DNA of 64,000 nt from Streptomyces sp. 71268 (GCF_029392895.1 NZ_CP114200.1:496001-560000), one strand, 5' to 3'. Shown: positions 54,446 to 62,959, counted from the stretch's first letter. A program made the numbers and translations. The notes: generated by a model not told the origin, from the sequence alone.

Positions 54446-54461
54446 GCCCGCCCTAGCGGGC
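54446..54461 (-). terminator. Hairpin after the second EamA gene
   Basis: GCCCGC-CCTA-GCGGGC is a perfect six-base-pair stem about 40 bases past the stop of the upstream transporter gene. Confidence 0.4.
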
Positions 54462-54498
54462 AGGAGGCGGCAGAACAGTCATGGGCACGATCGGGACC

Positions 54499-55578
54499 CT
54501 AAGCGGTCTGCGAGCCCTCGGACAACTCCGTATCGCCCTCCGGAACGGACCCCGCGCACGCCCGCCCGCCGTCGCCGCCCGCGAGCCGGCCCGCAGGCTC
54601 TGTCGCGCCCTCCGCACCGTCCGCGACGGCAGGCGACGAGCCCGCGACCGGCGTCGCGGGAGCGCGCCGGGGCGCCGAGGTCTGCGCGATGAAGGCGCCG
54701 CTGAGCACCACCAGGCCGCCGAGCACCTGCGGCGCCGAGAGCCGCTCGCCCAGCAGCACCCAGGCCAGCACGGTCGCGACCACGGCTTCGAGGCACGCGA
54801 CGACGCCCGCCACCGGAGGTGACAGGTGTCGTACGGCCAGGACGCCGGTCAGGTAGGCGACGACCGTACTCACCACCACGACCCAGACCAGGAGGAGCGC
54901 GGCCGGAACGCGCGTGCCATCCAGGTCCGCCCGCCCGCCGAGCACCGACCAGTCCATCCCCCAGGGCCGGGCGATCACGGTGAGCACGAGCGTCCCGATC
55001 AGCAGCCCGTACGCGACCACGCCCAGCGGATCGACCGGCTCCGCGTCGTCGCCGCCATGGTCGGAGAGCAGGAAGTAGCCGACCTGACAGCAAGCGGCGC
55101 CGAGACCCAGGAGCAGCCCGATGGCGTCGAAGCTCAGCCCGGCCCAGAGTTCGACCACGCAGGCCAGCCCGCCGACGGCCAACGCGACGCCGACGGCGGC
55201 GGCGCGACTGACCGGGCGGCGCTGCACGAAGCGCACCCAGCCGAGCAGCAGCGCGGGCCCGAGGTACTCGATGAGCAGGGCGACCCCCACCGGGATGCGG
55301 GAGATCGCCGCGAAGTAACACGCCTGCACGCCGGCGACCGCGAGCAGACCGAAGCCGACGAGCAGCGCCGGGCGCCGCACCAGCAGGGAGCGGTGGTGCC
55401 AGGCCACCGGCAGGAGCAGCAGGGCCGCGCCCGCCGCACGCAGCCAGGTCACCTGGAGCGGGTCGAGCCCCGCCTCGATGAGCGGCTTCGCGGCGACGCC
55501 GGAACTGCCGAAGGTGAGCGCCGACGCCAGCGCGAGCCCGAGCCCCGCGCCGCGCCCCTGAGACACGTGCATCGGCAC
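54499..55578 (-). CDS. EamA-family (DMT) transporter with disordered C-terminal tail
   Basis: A 359-residue membrane protein with ten hydrophobic segments. The first contains A-S-A-L-T-F-G-S-S-G-V-A-A-K, and the family mark reads L-E-A-V-V-A-T-V-L-A-W-V-L-L-G-E. The ligand-facing V-A-L-L-I-E-Y-L-G-P motif resembles RhtA-type amino-acid exporters. The last ~55 residues are Gly/Ser/Ala/Glu-rich and disordered. It starts seven bases after the stop of the Clp-N gene on the same strand, so the two are probably co-transcribed. Confidence 0.9.
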   Translation of the reverse strand: MPMHVSQGRGAGLGLALASALTFGSSGVAAKPLIEAGLDPLQVTWLRAAGAALLLLPVAWHHRSLLVRRPALLVGFGLLAVAGVQACYFAAISRIPVGVALLIEYLGPALLLGWVRFVQRRPVSRAAAVGVALAVGGLACVVELWAGLSFDAIGLLLGLGAACCQVGYFLLSDHGGDDAEPVDPLGVVAYGLLIGTLVLTVIARPWGMDWSVLGGRADLDGTRVPAALLLVWVVVVSTVVAYLTGVLAVRHLSPPVAGVVACLEAVVATVLAWVLLGERLSAPQVLGGLVVLSGAFIAQTSAPRRAPATPVAGSSPAVADGAEGATEPAGRLAGGDGGRACAGSVPEGDTELSEGSQTA

Positions 55579-55584
55579 ATCATG

Positions 55585-56238
55585 TCAGCCCGCGTCAGGA
55601 CCGTCACGCGGTTCACTGCTGGCGGCCTCCATGGTCAGCCGGGCCGATTCCGCGGCCACCCGCAGCGCCAGCGCGTCCAGGTCCACGCCGGCCCCGAGCA
55701 GCACCTCCACCGCGCGGCACTCGCGGTCGTCGGTGAGCGCGACGAAGAGGTCGAACCCCTGGGCCTGCGCGGCGCCGCGCGCCGCGGCCCGCTCGTCCGC
55801 CCGCGCCACGGCCGCCGCGACGGCCGGCGACCACGCGGCACGCCCCGCGTGGACCACTGGCACGGCACCGGAGTCCTCCACGGTGCCGTGCCAGTTGAGG
55901 CCGTAACCGATGGTGCGCTGCGCCAGATAGCTCAGCACCCGCGCCACCTGCGGTGGGCCGCCCTCGAAGGCCGCCGTCGCGCGCGGGACGGTCTCCAAGA
56001 CGGTGTGCAGCAGGTGCGCGGTGTCGATGTGTCGATCACCGTCGCGATAGGCACGCCGGCGGGCCGCGGCGACCACCGCCGCGAGCTCGTCGCTGAGGGC
56101 GACGGCAAGGCTGTCGGCGTCCGTGGCAGCGGCATCGACACCGCCCGCGCCGGCCGGGCCGACGGCGCCGAGGGCCGCACGGAGGCCGCCGGAAGCAACC
56201 GATCCCGCCTGGCCAGGAAGGGGAGTACGATTTTGCAC
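55585..56238 (-). CDS. Clp N-terminal-domain protein without ATPase
   Basis: A 217-residue protein. The recognisable part is Clp-N: A-A-R-R-R-A-Y-R-D-G-D-R-H-I-D-T-A-H-L-L-H-T-V-L-E at ~60-85, with a second weaker repeat later (A-V-A-R-A-D-E-R-A-A-A and Q-G-F-D-L-F-V-A-L-T). The AAA+ modules of ClpC/ClpB are absent. Such stand-alone Clp-N proteins may act as adaptors or anti-adaptors for Clp proteases; the role here is unknown. Confidence 0.8.
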   Translation of the reverse strand: MQNRTPLPGQAGSVASGGLRAALGAVGPAGAGGVDAAATDADSLAVALSDELAAVVAAARRRAYRDGDRHIDTAHLLHTVLETVPRATAAFEGGPPQVARVLSYLAQRTIGYGLNWHGTVEDSGAVPVVHAGRAAWSPAVAAAVARADERAAARGAAQAQGFDLFVALTDDRECRAVEVLLGAGVDLDALALRVAAESARLTMEAASSEPRDGPDAG

Positions 56239-56505
56239 CCTCTCACCACATCAGCCCTGGTAGCCCGAAGCATCCACGCAGGGGATCATTTGGCCATCCA
56301 ACGCTGGGTGGGCACGCGGCTCCTCGGCCTCCTCCTTGCGGATGAGATCCGTACGCTCACGCGGCCATGCCGCGAGCCGGCGTACGCCAGCCCCGCCGCA
56401 CGCACTCCGCCACGCGGGCTCGCGCGGCCGCACCCCACCGCGCGAGCCGTCATCGGCCGATGACGCCACGGCCCCGGCCGCCGCACCACCCCAATCGGCG
56501 GCGGC

Positions 56506-57114
56506 TCAGTCCTCGTCGGCGAGGATCAGGTACAGCTTCTTCCGCGCGTCGCCGACGACGGCGAGCGCCTTGTCCCGCTGCTCCTTGGTGCCGGTCTTCC
56601 AGACCTGGGCCAGCGCCTCCATCACGCCGACGCCGGCCTGCCGGATCTCCTGCGCCGCCTCCCAGTCCACGCCGCGCCCCGCTTCCTCCCACGGAGCCCG
56701 CGGCCCGGCCTCGGCCTCGGTACGGCCCTCCTCGGTCAGCGTGAACAGCTTCTTGCCGCCTTCGCTGACGCTGCTGATCAGCCCCTCGTCCTCCAGGAGT
56801 TGGAGCGTGGGGTAGACCGAACCGGGGCTGGGGCGCCAGGCGCCGCCGCTGCGCTCGCCGATCTCCTGGATCATCTCGTAGCCGTGCATCGGACGGTCGC
56901 GCAACAGCGCCAGGATCGACGCCCGTACGTCGCCGCGCCGCGCCCTCCCCCGCGGCCCGCCACGCCCCCGACCACCGAACGGCGGCCCGCCGAAGGGCGG
57001 CCCGAACGCCCCGAAGGCGGCCCGCCGCCCCTCGCCCTCTCCCCAGTCGTGCCCGGCCCCACGCTGCCCGCGCCCGTGCCCATGGCCGTGCCCGAATCCG
57101 AATCCGTGTCCCAT
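56506..57114 (-). CDS. PadR-family transcriptional regulator
   Basis: A 202-residue protein. The first ~55 residues are Gly/His/Arg-rich low-complexity sequence (G-H-G-H-G-H-G, F-G-G-P-P-F-G-G), as in many actinobacterial PadR proteins. The PadR winged helix follows: A-S-I-L-A-L-L-R-D-R-P-M-H-G-Y-E-M-I-Q-E-I and P-S-P-G-S-V-Y-P-T-L-Q-L-L-E-D-E-G-L-I. A C-terminal helix serves dimerisation. A CGATATATCG palindrome upstream is a likely operator for self-regulation. Confidence 0.93.
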   Translation of the reverse strand: MGHGFGFGHGHGHGRGQRGAGHDWGEGEGRRAAFGAFGPPFGGPPFGGRGRGGPRGRARRGDVRASILALLRDRPMHGYEMIQEIGERSGGAWRPSPGSVYPTLQLLEDEGLISSVSEGGKKLFTLTEEGRTEAEAGPRAPWEEAGRGVDWEAAQEIRQAGVGVMEALAQVWKTGTKEQRDKALAVVGDARKKLYLILADED

Positions 57115-57202
57115 GATCTTGCTCCTTCTGTTCGCGTCTGACGTTCACTCCCTGTCACGACCGAAGCCAGCACTACATCGTCAATCGATCGCGATGTCTC
57201 AA

Positions 57203-57212
57203 CGATATATCG
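57203..57212. promoter_or_regulatory. Palindrome upstream of the PadR gene, probable PadR operator
   Basis: CGATATATCG is a perfect ten-base palindrome in an unusually A/T-rich patch about 90 bases upstream of the PadR ATG. Further CGAT/ATCG repeats on either side (57184-57194 and 57217-57222) suggest several operator half-sites. Confidence 0.5.
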
Positions 57213-57372
57213 GAACCGATCGACCGACAAGACCCTTCCCCCGACGAACCGTGTTCTGCCTCGCCGGACCCTGACCGATCTCACCGAAGTGCGACGACCG
57301 TCCTGTTCGTCTCGTCGAAGCCTGATCACCGCCAGGGTCGCCTCGTGGATCAGGCCGCGTACCCTCGGCCGC

Positions 57373-57786
57373 GTGCCTCGTCATGCGAAGAAGCCCCGCC
57401 GACTGGTCGCCGACGGACGCGTGTACATGTGGACGATGCGTCACAGCCACCGAAGGGACGACGACGGCCGGCCCGTGGACTGCCGCCACGTCCTCACCCT
57501 GTCCCCACAGCCGGCCGGCAGCGGCGGCCCGCTGCGCATTGCCTTCGCCGACGGCCCCGGCCGGTACATCCCGGGCGGGGCTCCCTTCGGCTCCGGGGAC
57601 GTGGGCTTCACCCGAGGGTCAGACCTGAACCTGCACGAGCCCGGCGCCGTCCGAGCCCTGCTCGACGTGGCGCTGGCCCGCGGGTGGCAGCCGGAGGAGC
57701 GGCCGGTGGTGGAGGTCGACGGCTGGTCCCTGCTGGAGGCGGCGGCCACCGCGCGAGCCAGGGGCGCCGGGCCCGAGGGCCCATAG
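57373..57786 (+). CDS. Hypothetical protein (137 aa)
   Basis: Starts at GTG and divergent from the PadR gene. The sequence begins with a basic run (R-H-A-K-K-P-R-R) and has L-V-A-D-G-R-V-Y-M-W-T-M-R-H-S-H-R. It continues with alternating strands (H-V-L-T-L-S, L-R-I-A-F-A-D-G-P-G-R-Y) and ends in a helix, V-R-A-L-L-D-V-A-L-A-R-G-W. I cannot name a family or function. Upstream in-frame codons are Arg/Ser-rich and less credible. Confidence 0.7.
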   Translation: MPRHAKKPRRLVADGRVYMWTMRHSHRRDDDGRPVDCRHVLTLSPQPAGSGGPLRIAFADGPGRYIPGGAPFGSGDVGFTRGSDLNLHEPGAVRALLDVALARGWQPEERPVVEVDGWSLLEAAATARARGAGPEGP

Positions 57787-57825
57787 GAGTGGCTCCTTTC
57801 GTCTGACTTCACCGACCCTCAGACG
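57785..57825. terminator. Tandem hairpins between convergent genes
   Basis: AGGAG-TGG-CTCCT followed by TTTC (57785-57797), then CGTCTGA and TCAGACG with a 12-base loop (57800-57825). The first begins within the stop codon of the hypothetical gene. Confidence 0.45.
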
Positions 57826-57928
57826 AGCCCACCGCGGGCCTGCGCCGACGATACGTACTGGTCAGGCCAGTTCACCGCGTACGTCCGCTCCTTGGTCGGC
57901 CTCGTCCGTGATGTGCCGCTTGGGCCCG

Positions 57929-58738
57929 TCACGCCTTGGCGGCGAGTGGCCGCCACCTGTTCCAGGTGTCGAGGCGCTTCCGGTAGGCGGCTTCGACGAC
58001 GGGATAGGGGTACGTGCCGAGGAAGAGCCGCAGGGGAGGTTCGTCCGTGTCGACCAGTTCGAGGATGACGTCGGCGGTGGCCCGCGGGTCCCGCGGTGCG
58101 CGGGCGGTGGCGCCGGCCCGGCGTGCCGCGCGGACCGGCTCGTAGGCGGCGATGGGTTCGGTGTGCACCGCGGAGGAGCCTGACCAGTCGGTGCCGTAGG
58201 GGCCGGGTTCGACGATCGTGACGTGGATGCCGAGCGGGCCGACCTCCTGCGCCAGTGCCTCGCTCATCCCCTCCAGCGCCCACTTCGAGGCGTTGTACAG
58301 CCCGAGGGTGGGGAAGGCGGCGAGGCCGCCCAGGCTCGACACCTGCACGATGTGTCCACTGCCCCGTGCCCGCAGACACGGAAGGGCCGCCTGCGTCACC
58401 CACAGGGGGCCCAGCAGGTTGGTGTCCAGCTGGGCGCGGGCTTGCTCCTCGGTGGCCTCCTCGATCATGCCGAAGAGGCCGTAGCCCGCGTTGTTGACGA
58501 CCACGTCCAGGTGGCCGAAGGCTTCGGCGGCCTGCCGTACGGCAGCGGTGACGGCGGCCCGGTCGGTGACGTCGAGCACCAGCGGGAGCACCCTTTCTCC
58601 GTACGCGTCGGTCAACGGCTTCAGGGCCACGGGATGGCGCGCCGTGGCGGCAACGCGGTCGCCACGCGATAGGGCGGCTTCGGCCCAGATCCGGCCGAAG
58701 CCACGGGACGCGCCGGTGATGAACCAGGTCTTCTCCAT
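57929..58738 (-). CDS. Short-chain dehydrogenase/reductase
   Basis: A 269-residue classical SDR with T-G-A-S-R-G-F-G, N-N-A-G-Y-G, catalytic Ser in Q-V-S-S-L-G-G and Y-N-A-S-K. The basic residue after the second strand (A-T-A-R-H-P) suggests NADP. It is divergent from an MmyB-like XRE regulator, a common pairing in which the regulator controls the reductase. ATG 58738 is preferred over a longer upstream frame that would run into the regulator gene. Confidence 0.92.
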   Translation of the reverse strand: MEKTWFITGASRGFGRIWAEAALSRGDRVAATARHPVALKPLTDAYGERVLPLVLDVTDRAAVTAAVRQAAEAFGHLDVVVNNAGYGLFGMIEEATEEQARAQLDTNLLGPLWVTQAALPCLRARGSGHIVQVSSLGGLAAFPTLGLYNASKWALEGMSEALAQEVGPLGIHVTIVEPGPYGTDWSGSSAVHTEPIAAYEPVRAARRAGATARAPRDPRATADVILELVDTDEPPLRLFLGTYPYPVVEAAYRKRLDTWNRWRPLAAKA

Positions 58739-58801
58739 GCCCTCGACCCTGCTTCCTCCGTCGGAGCGGAGCCAGCACCCCCGGAGGGTTACCCTTCGGC
58801 C

Positions 58802-59596
58802 ATGGCCGCCGACAACGCGCTCGGAGAGTTCCTCAAGGCCCGGCGGGGGCGGGTTCCGCCCGCGCACGCGGACCGGTCCGCCCACGGCCGGCGCCGGGTC
58901 GCGGGGCTGCGCCGGGACGAGTTGGCCCGCCTTGCCGGGATCAGCGAGCCGTATCTGACCCGGCTGGAACAGGGCGTCGACCGGCACCCGTCACCGCAGG
59001 TGTTGCGGGCGCTCGTACGGGCGCTGGAGCTGGACACCGACGCCTCGGCGCACCTGTTCGTGCTCGCCGACCCGGAACCCGTACGGCCCTCGGAGACCGA
59101 AGTCACGCCCGGCGTGCGCCAGTTGCTCGACACATGGGCGGGCAGTCCCGCGTTCGTTCGCAACCGGCGGTTCGACGTTCTGGCCGCGAACAGATGGGCC
59201 CGCGCGCTCGCCCCGCTGTACGAGCCCGGACACAACCTGGCCCGGGAGATGTTCCTCGACCCCACGGCCCGCCGGCTGTTCCCGGGCTGGCCGGAGGTCG
59301 CCGCACAGACCGCCGCGGCCCTCCGCGCCGAGGCCGACCCGCGTGACCCGAGGACCGTGCGGCTCGTGACCGAACTGGAGGCGGACGACGACTTCCGCGA
59401 CCTCTGGGCCCGCAACGACGCCCGGCCCGCCCGCGACGAGCTCAAACGGTTCACACATCCGGTTGCCGGGGAACTCGCCCTTCGCCGGCAGGCCCTCACC
59501 GTCGGCGGCGCGGAGCAACAAGTGGTCATCGTCTACCTGGCCGCACCCGGAAGCCCCTCCGAGACCGCCCTGGCCACCCTCGCTCGACTTCCCTGA
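58802..59596 (+). CDS. XRE-family regulator with MmyB-like ligand domain
   Basis: A 264-residue protein. The helix-turn-helix is at residues ~8-75 (L-R-R-D-E-L-A-R-L-A-G-I-S-E-P-Y-L-T-R-L-E-Q-G). The MmyB-like domain follows with A-F-V-R-N-R-R-F-D-V-L-A-A-N-R-W-A-R-A-L, F-R-D-L-W-A-R-N-D and F-T-H-P-V-A-G-E-L-A-L. The GGAGG at 58783 is too far away (13 bases) for good initiation. TACCCT at 58790-58795 would place transcription start at the ATG, so this may be leaderless. Confidence 0.93.
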   Translation: MAADNALGEFLKARRGRVPPAHADRSAHGRRRVAGLRRDELARLAGISEPYLTRLEQGVDRHPSPQVLRALVRALELDTDASAHLFVLADPEPVRPSETEVTPGVRQLLDTWAGSPAFVRNRRFDVLAANRWARALAPLYEPGHNLAREMFLDPTARRLFPGWPEVAAQTAAALRAEADPRDPRTVRLVTELEADDDFRDLWARNDARPARDELKRFTHPVAGELALRRQALTVGGAEQQVVIVYLAAPGSPSETALATLARLP

Positions 59597-59685
59597 CGCC
59601 CGGCAGGGGTTCCCGATCACCAGCGTCGCAAGCGCGTCCACGCGCCGGCGGTGCCATCGCAGGGGCAGGCGGTGATGGGCTTGCC

Positions 59686-60073
59686 CGAGCTGTCTGGTCA
59701 GGAGAGCTGCCTTGGCGGTGGGTTCGTCGACTATGCGTGCGGTGCAACTGAGCTGTACAGCCGCGTAGAAGGTGGTGGGAACGCCGTGTTCGGGCGGTAG
59801 GTCCGCGTCGGCCAGCCAGGGGCCTGGTACGAAGACGTAGTCGTCCGCGACGCTGAGCAACACCTCCGGGCACGCCTCGATCGCTGACCAGATCGGGTGG
59901 GGTCGGGCCAGGTGCAGCAGGGCCTCCCGGCGTTGTTCGTCGTAGGCGAAGTGCGTGGGCTGCACGAGCGGCGGCGCGCCGGGCGGGCCGTTCACCGCGA
60001 GGTGGCCGAAGCCGTGACGGGCCAACCCTTCCTGCACCAACCCGTGAGGCGGGCCGACCGAGTACAGGGTCAC
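59686..60073 (-). pseudogene. Truncated duplicate of the PaiB-like gene
   Basis: From 60028 down to 59686 the sequence repeats bases 52592-52933 of the intact gene with only four amino-acid changes in about 114 residues. The first ~12 residues differ. After L-L-T-R-Q-L-G the similarity ends and the frame runs on into sequence antisense to the XRE gene. The conserved C-terminal half of PaiB is missing, so no functional protein is expected. Confidence 0.85.
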
Positions 60074-60180
60074 GGTGTGATGTTGCCACCGTCCTCAGCC
60101 ATTTTGACCTCTCTGTGGAGGCCCCACTCGTCGAGGCCGGAGTAAATCCAGGCGGTGCGAGCCCTGGGGAAGGAGAAACA

Positions 60181-60798
60181 CTAGGCCTCCCCGGAATAGA
60201 TCGCCACCAATGAGTCAGTCCCCCGCCACCAGGTGTCCGTCAGGCCCATCACCTCTGGCACCGGCTCGTATGCGTCCAACTTGATGCGGTCGACGTCATC
60301 ACCGGTGACCTTGGTGATCTGCTTGGCCCACATGAATGCGTGGTGGCTCAACGCGAGCGACTCCACCCATCCCTCAACGGTCGCATGAAGGGGAGTCCAG
60401 CGATCTGCGTGGATACCGAACTCTCCAGCTGGCCCGATCATGAAGGAGAAAGGCACTGCCGTCCGCTGCGTGCCTGCCTCGAACCACCACACCTCAGACA
60501 TTGTCCCTGTCGGCGAATCAGCGTCGAAGCACTTGGGGCCACCGTCGTACTGGGCTGCGGGCGGCAGGAGCAGACCGCCCCATCGCTCCTGAAAGGCCGC
60601 CATCCGGTCGATCACGGAAGCAGGCACTTCCCGGTCAAGCCACCACTGCCTGTGCTGTTCGAGTTGCTTGGCATCGACCTTGATGCCGTGCGTACCGACA
60701 AACGACCGAGCTCTTCGAGTCAGCCCGTCGGGCAAGTCATTGACGAGGTGAAGATTCACGGCGAGGACGCTACCGGTGGAACTCTGCGCCAGCCTCAC
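60181..60798 (-). CDS. Hypothetical protein, possibly SUKH-like (205 aa)
   Basis: An intact frame with a lower-GC codon mix than its neighbours. Visible pieces are A-F-Q-E-R-W-G-G-L-L-L-P, P-F-S-F-M-I-G-P-A-G-E-F-G-I-H-A-D-R-W and V-E-G-W-V-E-S-L-A-L-S-H-H-A, which recall SMI1/KNR4-type immunity proteins but are not decisive. The start may be GTG 60798 or GTG 60759. It lies in a region with an integrase remnant, so recent transfer is plausible. Confidence 0.6.
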   Translation of the reverse strand: MRLAQSSTGSVLAVNLHLVNDLPDGLTRRARSFVGTHGIKVDAKQLEQHRQWWLDREVPASVIDRMAAFQERWGGLLLPPAAQYDGGPKCFDADSPTGTMSEVWWFEAGTQRTAVPFSFMIGPAGEFGIHADRWTPLHATVEGWVESLALSHHAFMWAKQITKVTGDDVDRIKLDAYEPVPEVMGLTDTWWRGTDSLVAIYSGEA

Positions 60799-61132
60799 AG
60801 CTTCCGTAGCTCAGCCGCCGTCCTGCTCGTGGAGCACTGGCAACCCGAGCGAGACGCCCGCTGCGCTGAGAGCGGCGGGCCTGCTCGCGCTTGCTGCGCG
60901 GGAAGATGAGGATGAGGGCGAGCCCTTTGGTCTCACTCGCCAGTCCTCTCCGACAGCGCGTTTGCGGCCCGCGAGGACCTCCGCCAGTTCACCGAGGCGG
61001 AGCAGCGTTTTCGGGTTGGCGCTGAGCATCGAGCAGCGGATGTCCCGTTGACCGAACTAACTGTGACGCATTCTGGGCCTCGCCCGAGATCAACGAACCG
61101 TAACTGCAAGGGGCTTCTGGCTCCGGACGGCG
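60799..61132. other. Intergenic stretch with possible gene debris
   Basis: A minus-strand frame contains M-L-S-A-N-P-K-T-L-L-R-L-G-E-L-A-E-V and then degenerates into Ser-rich sequence, as expected for a decayed gene. No functional gene is supported. Confidence 0.35.
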
Positions 61133-61648
61133 GTCATCTTCCGGGTTCGGGCCGGCCACGCCGCTCTGGACACGACCATGGGCTATGCCGCGATCTACTC
61201 GGAGGACGTGATCTCTCATCATCGGGCCTTCATCGCCCGCCGCAGAACCGAGCGGCCCAGCGAGGAGTACCGCGAGCTCACCGTCACCGAGTGGGACGAG
61301 TTCCTGGCCCACTTCGAGCTCCGCAAGGTCGCCCTGGGAACCTGTGGCCGCGACTACGCGACCCCTTGCCAGCATGGAAACGCCTGTGTCAGATGTCCCC
61401 TACTTCTCGTTGACCCGGCCCACATGCCTCGTCCGCAGGAGATCCACGCCAACCTCATCGACCGCCTCCAGGAGGCCCGCGACCAGGGCTGGCTCGGCGA
61501 GGTCGCCGCCATCGAGACCACCATGGCCGCCGCCGCGCAGAAGCTGGAGGAAATGCGCGACCGTGCAGCACAGCCCTCCACCGTTCATCTCGGCATGCCC
61601 GACTTTCGCCGCGATGCCGGGCGAAGCAGCGCCGAGTTCAAGGACTGA
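61133..61648 (+). pseudogene. C-terminal remnant of a tyrosine recombinase (integrase)
   Basis: The frame opens with R-A-G-H-A-A-L-D-T-T-M-G-Y-A-A-I-Y, which keeps the catalytic His and the nucleophilic Tyr of phage-type integrases. It continues with the tail typical of large Streptomyces integrases: A-R-R-R-T-E-R-P-S-E-E-Y-R, E-W-D-E-F-L-A-H-F-E-L-R-K-V, G-T-C-G-R-D-Y, C-Q-H-G-N-A-C-V-R-C-P and I-H-A-N-L-I-D-R-L. The N-terminal arm-binding and core-binding domains and the first catalytic Arg are missing. It is a relic of an integrated element. Confidence 0.75.
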
Positions 61649-61743
61649 TCTCCGACGGGAACTCGCTCTTCGGCTCGCGAAGGGCGGGCCGTTGCCGCTT
61701 GGCGAGACTCGAGACGATCAGGTCGAGCCGCTATCGTGCGACG

Positions 61744-62301
61744 GTGACCGGTTCTGCACAGCCTCCACTGCTCTTCCTCGATGTCGACGGACCCCTCATT
61801 CCCTTCGGAGCAACGTCGCAGCAATGCCCAAACGGCTATCCGACCTATCCGGTCCCAGAACCGCAGGGGGCCAGCGCGAACCCGTTGCTGGCCAGGATCA
61901 ATCCGGCGCACGGGCCCCGGCTGGCGGCGCTGCCGTGTGATCTGGTTTGGGCCACGACATGGATGGCGGATGCGAATGAACACATAGCTCCGCGGATCGG
62001 CCTGCCTCAGTTGGCGGTGGTGATTTGGCCGGAGTCGTCCGACCAAGAAGAGCAGGACGAGCGAGACGGACTGCACTGGAAGACCCGCGCCCTCGTCGAC
62101 TGGGCTGCCGGACGCTCATTCACGTGGGTCGACGACGAGATCACCGACACCGATCGCGCCTGGGTATCCGCGCACCATCCAGGACATGCTCTGCTCCATC
62201 GAGTCGACCCCCGCCTGGGCCTCACCGAATCGGACTTCGCCACCCTCGCCGACTGGTTGCGCAGGACTCACCAGGCACTCACGTCGCTCGGCGCGTCTTG
62301 A
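61744..62301 (+). CDS. HAD-like hydrolase-fold protein
   Basis: A 185-residue protein. The HAD motif I is L-L-F-L-D-V-D-G-P-L-I near the N-terminus (both Asp present). L-V-W-A-T-T-W-M supplies a motif II-like Thr, H-W-K-T a Lys, and T-W-V-D-D-E-I-T-D-T-D the acidic motif IV. TATCGT at 61732-61737 lies seven bases before the GTG and no ribosome site is visible, so a leaderless start at 61744 is preferred to the earlier ATG 61699. Substrate unknown. Confidence 0.82.
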   Translation: MTGSAQPPLLFLDVDGPLIPFGATSQQCPNGYPTYPVPEPQGASANPLLARINPAHGPRLAALPCDLVWATTWMADANEHIAPRIGLPQLAVVIWPESSDQEEQDERDGLHWKTRALVDWAAGRSFTWVDDEITDTDRAWVSAHHPGHALLHRVDPRLGLTESDFATLADWLRRTHQALTSLGAS

Positions 62302-62605
62302 GCCTTCCCAAGTCAGCCCGTCCGCGACACGCCGAAGCCCTCGAACTTCACAAGACTCTTCATCATCTTTGTGAGCGGGCCGGCGCTCGACGTTTCCGAG
62401 GGCTGCTTCAAGGTCAGCTCGGTTAAGCAAGTGTGTTCGTGGGCGTGGGACGTCCCGTAAGGCGGACGGCGAGCATGGGGCCGTCGACATCGCTTCTTGG
62501 CCCGCAGCCGATACTCCGGCCCATCACTCACCGCATACGGTCAGGACCCCCGACAGCGTCGCCCCCAGCCCTGGCGGCCGGCCGACCCTGTTTATGCTCA
62601 CGCCC
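62302..62605. other. Intergenic stretch without a recognised gene
   Basis: About 300 bases of lower GC than the surroundings. A minus-strand frame of 72 codons has no recognisable motif. The region probably belongs to the same decayed element as the integrase tail. Confidence 0.35.
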
Positions 62606-62959
62606 ATGGCACTCGAATGGGAACAGATCATCGTCGACTCCTCCGACCCCATCGCCCTCGGGCGCTGGTGGGCCGAGGCTCTCGGCTGGGTGGTGGTCGA
62701 CGAGTCCCAGGAGATCATCGAGATCCGGCCTGAGCCCGACCAGATGCCTGGTCTGCTCTTCGTGCCTGTCCCCGAGGGCAAGACGTCGAAGAACCGACTC
62801 CACCCCGACTTCCGCCCCGACGACCAGGAGGCCGAGGTCGCCCGGCTGCTCTCCCTCGGTGCCCAGCGCGCCGACACCGTACGGGACGAGCAGCACTGGG
62901 TGACCCTCCTGGACCCAGAGGGCAACGAATTCTGTGTCCTGGGTGAGCGGAAGAGCTGA
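62606..62959 (+). CDS. VOC-family (glyoxalase-like) protein
   Basis: A 117-residue protein with the VOC fold pattern: I-I-V-D-S-S-D-P-I-A-L-G-R-W-W-A-E-A-L-G-W at the start, L-L-F-V-P-V-P-E-G-K in the middle, H-P-D-F-R-P-D-D, and W-V-T-L-L-D-P-E-G-N-E-F-C-V-L at the end. It is of the size that works as a dimer. Some relatives act on small thiol adducts or bind antibiotics; no substrate can be inferred. TATGCT (62593-62598) would start a leaderless mRNA at ATG 62606; ATG 62594 is in frame but lies inside that -10. Confidence 0.87.
   Translation: MALEWEQIIVDSSDPIALGRWWAEALGWVVVDESQEIIEIRPEPDQMPGLLFVPVPEGKTSKNRLHPDFRPDDQEAEVARLLSLGAQRADTVRDEQHWVTLLDPEGNEFCVLGERKS

Noticed and set aside
62313..62531. 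72-codon minus-strand frame
   Set aside because: No motif, no ribosome site, and it sits in apparent element debris.
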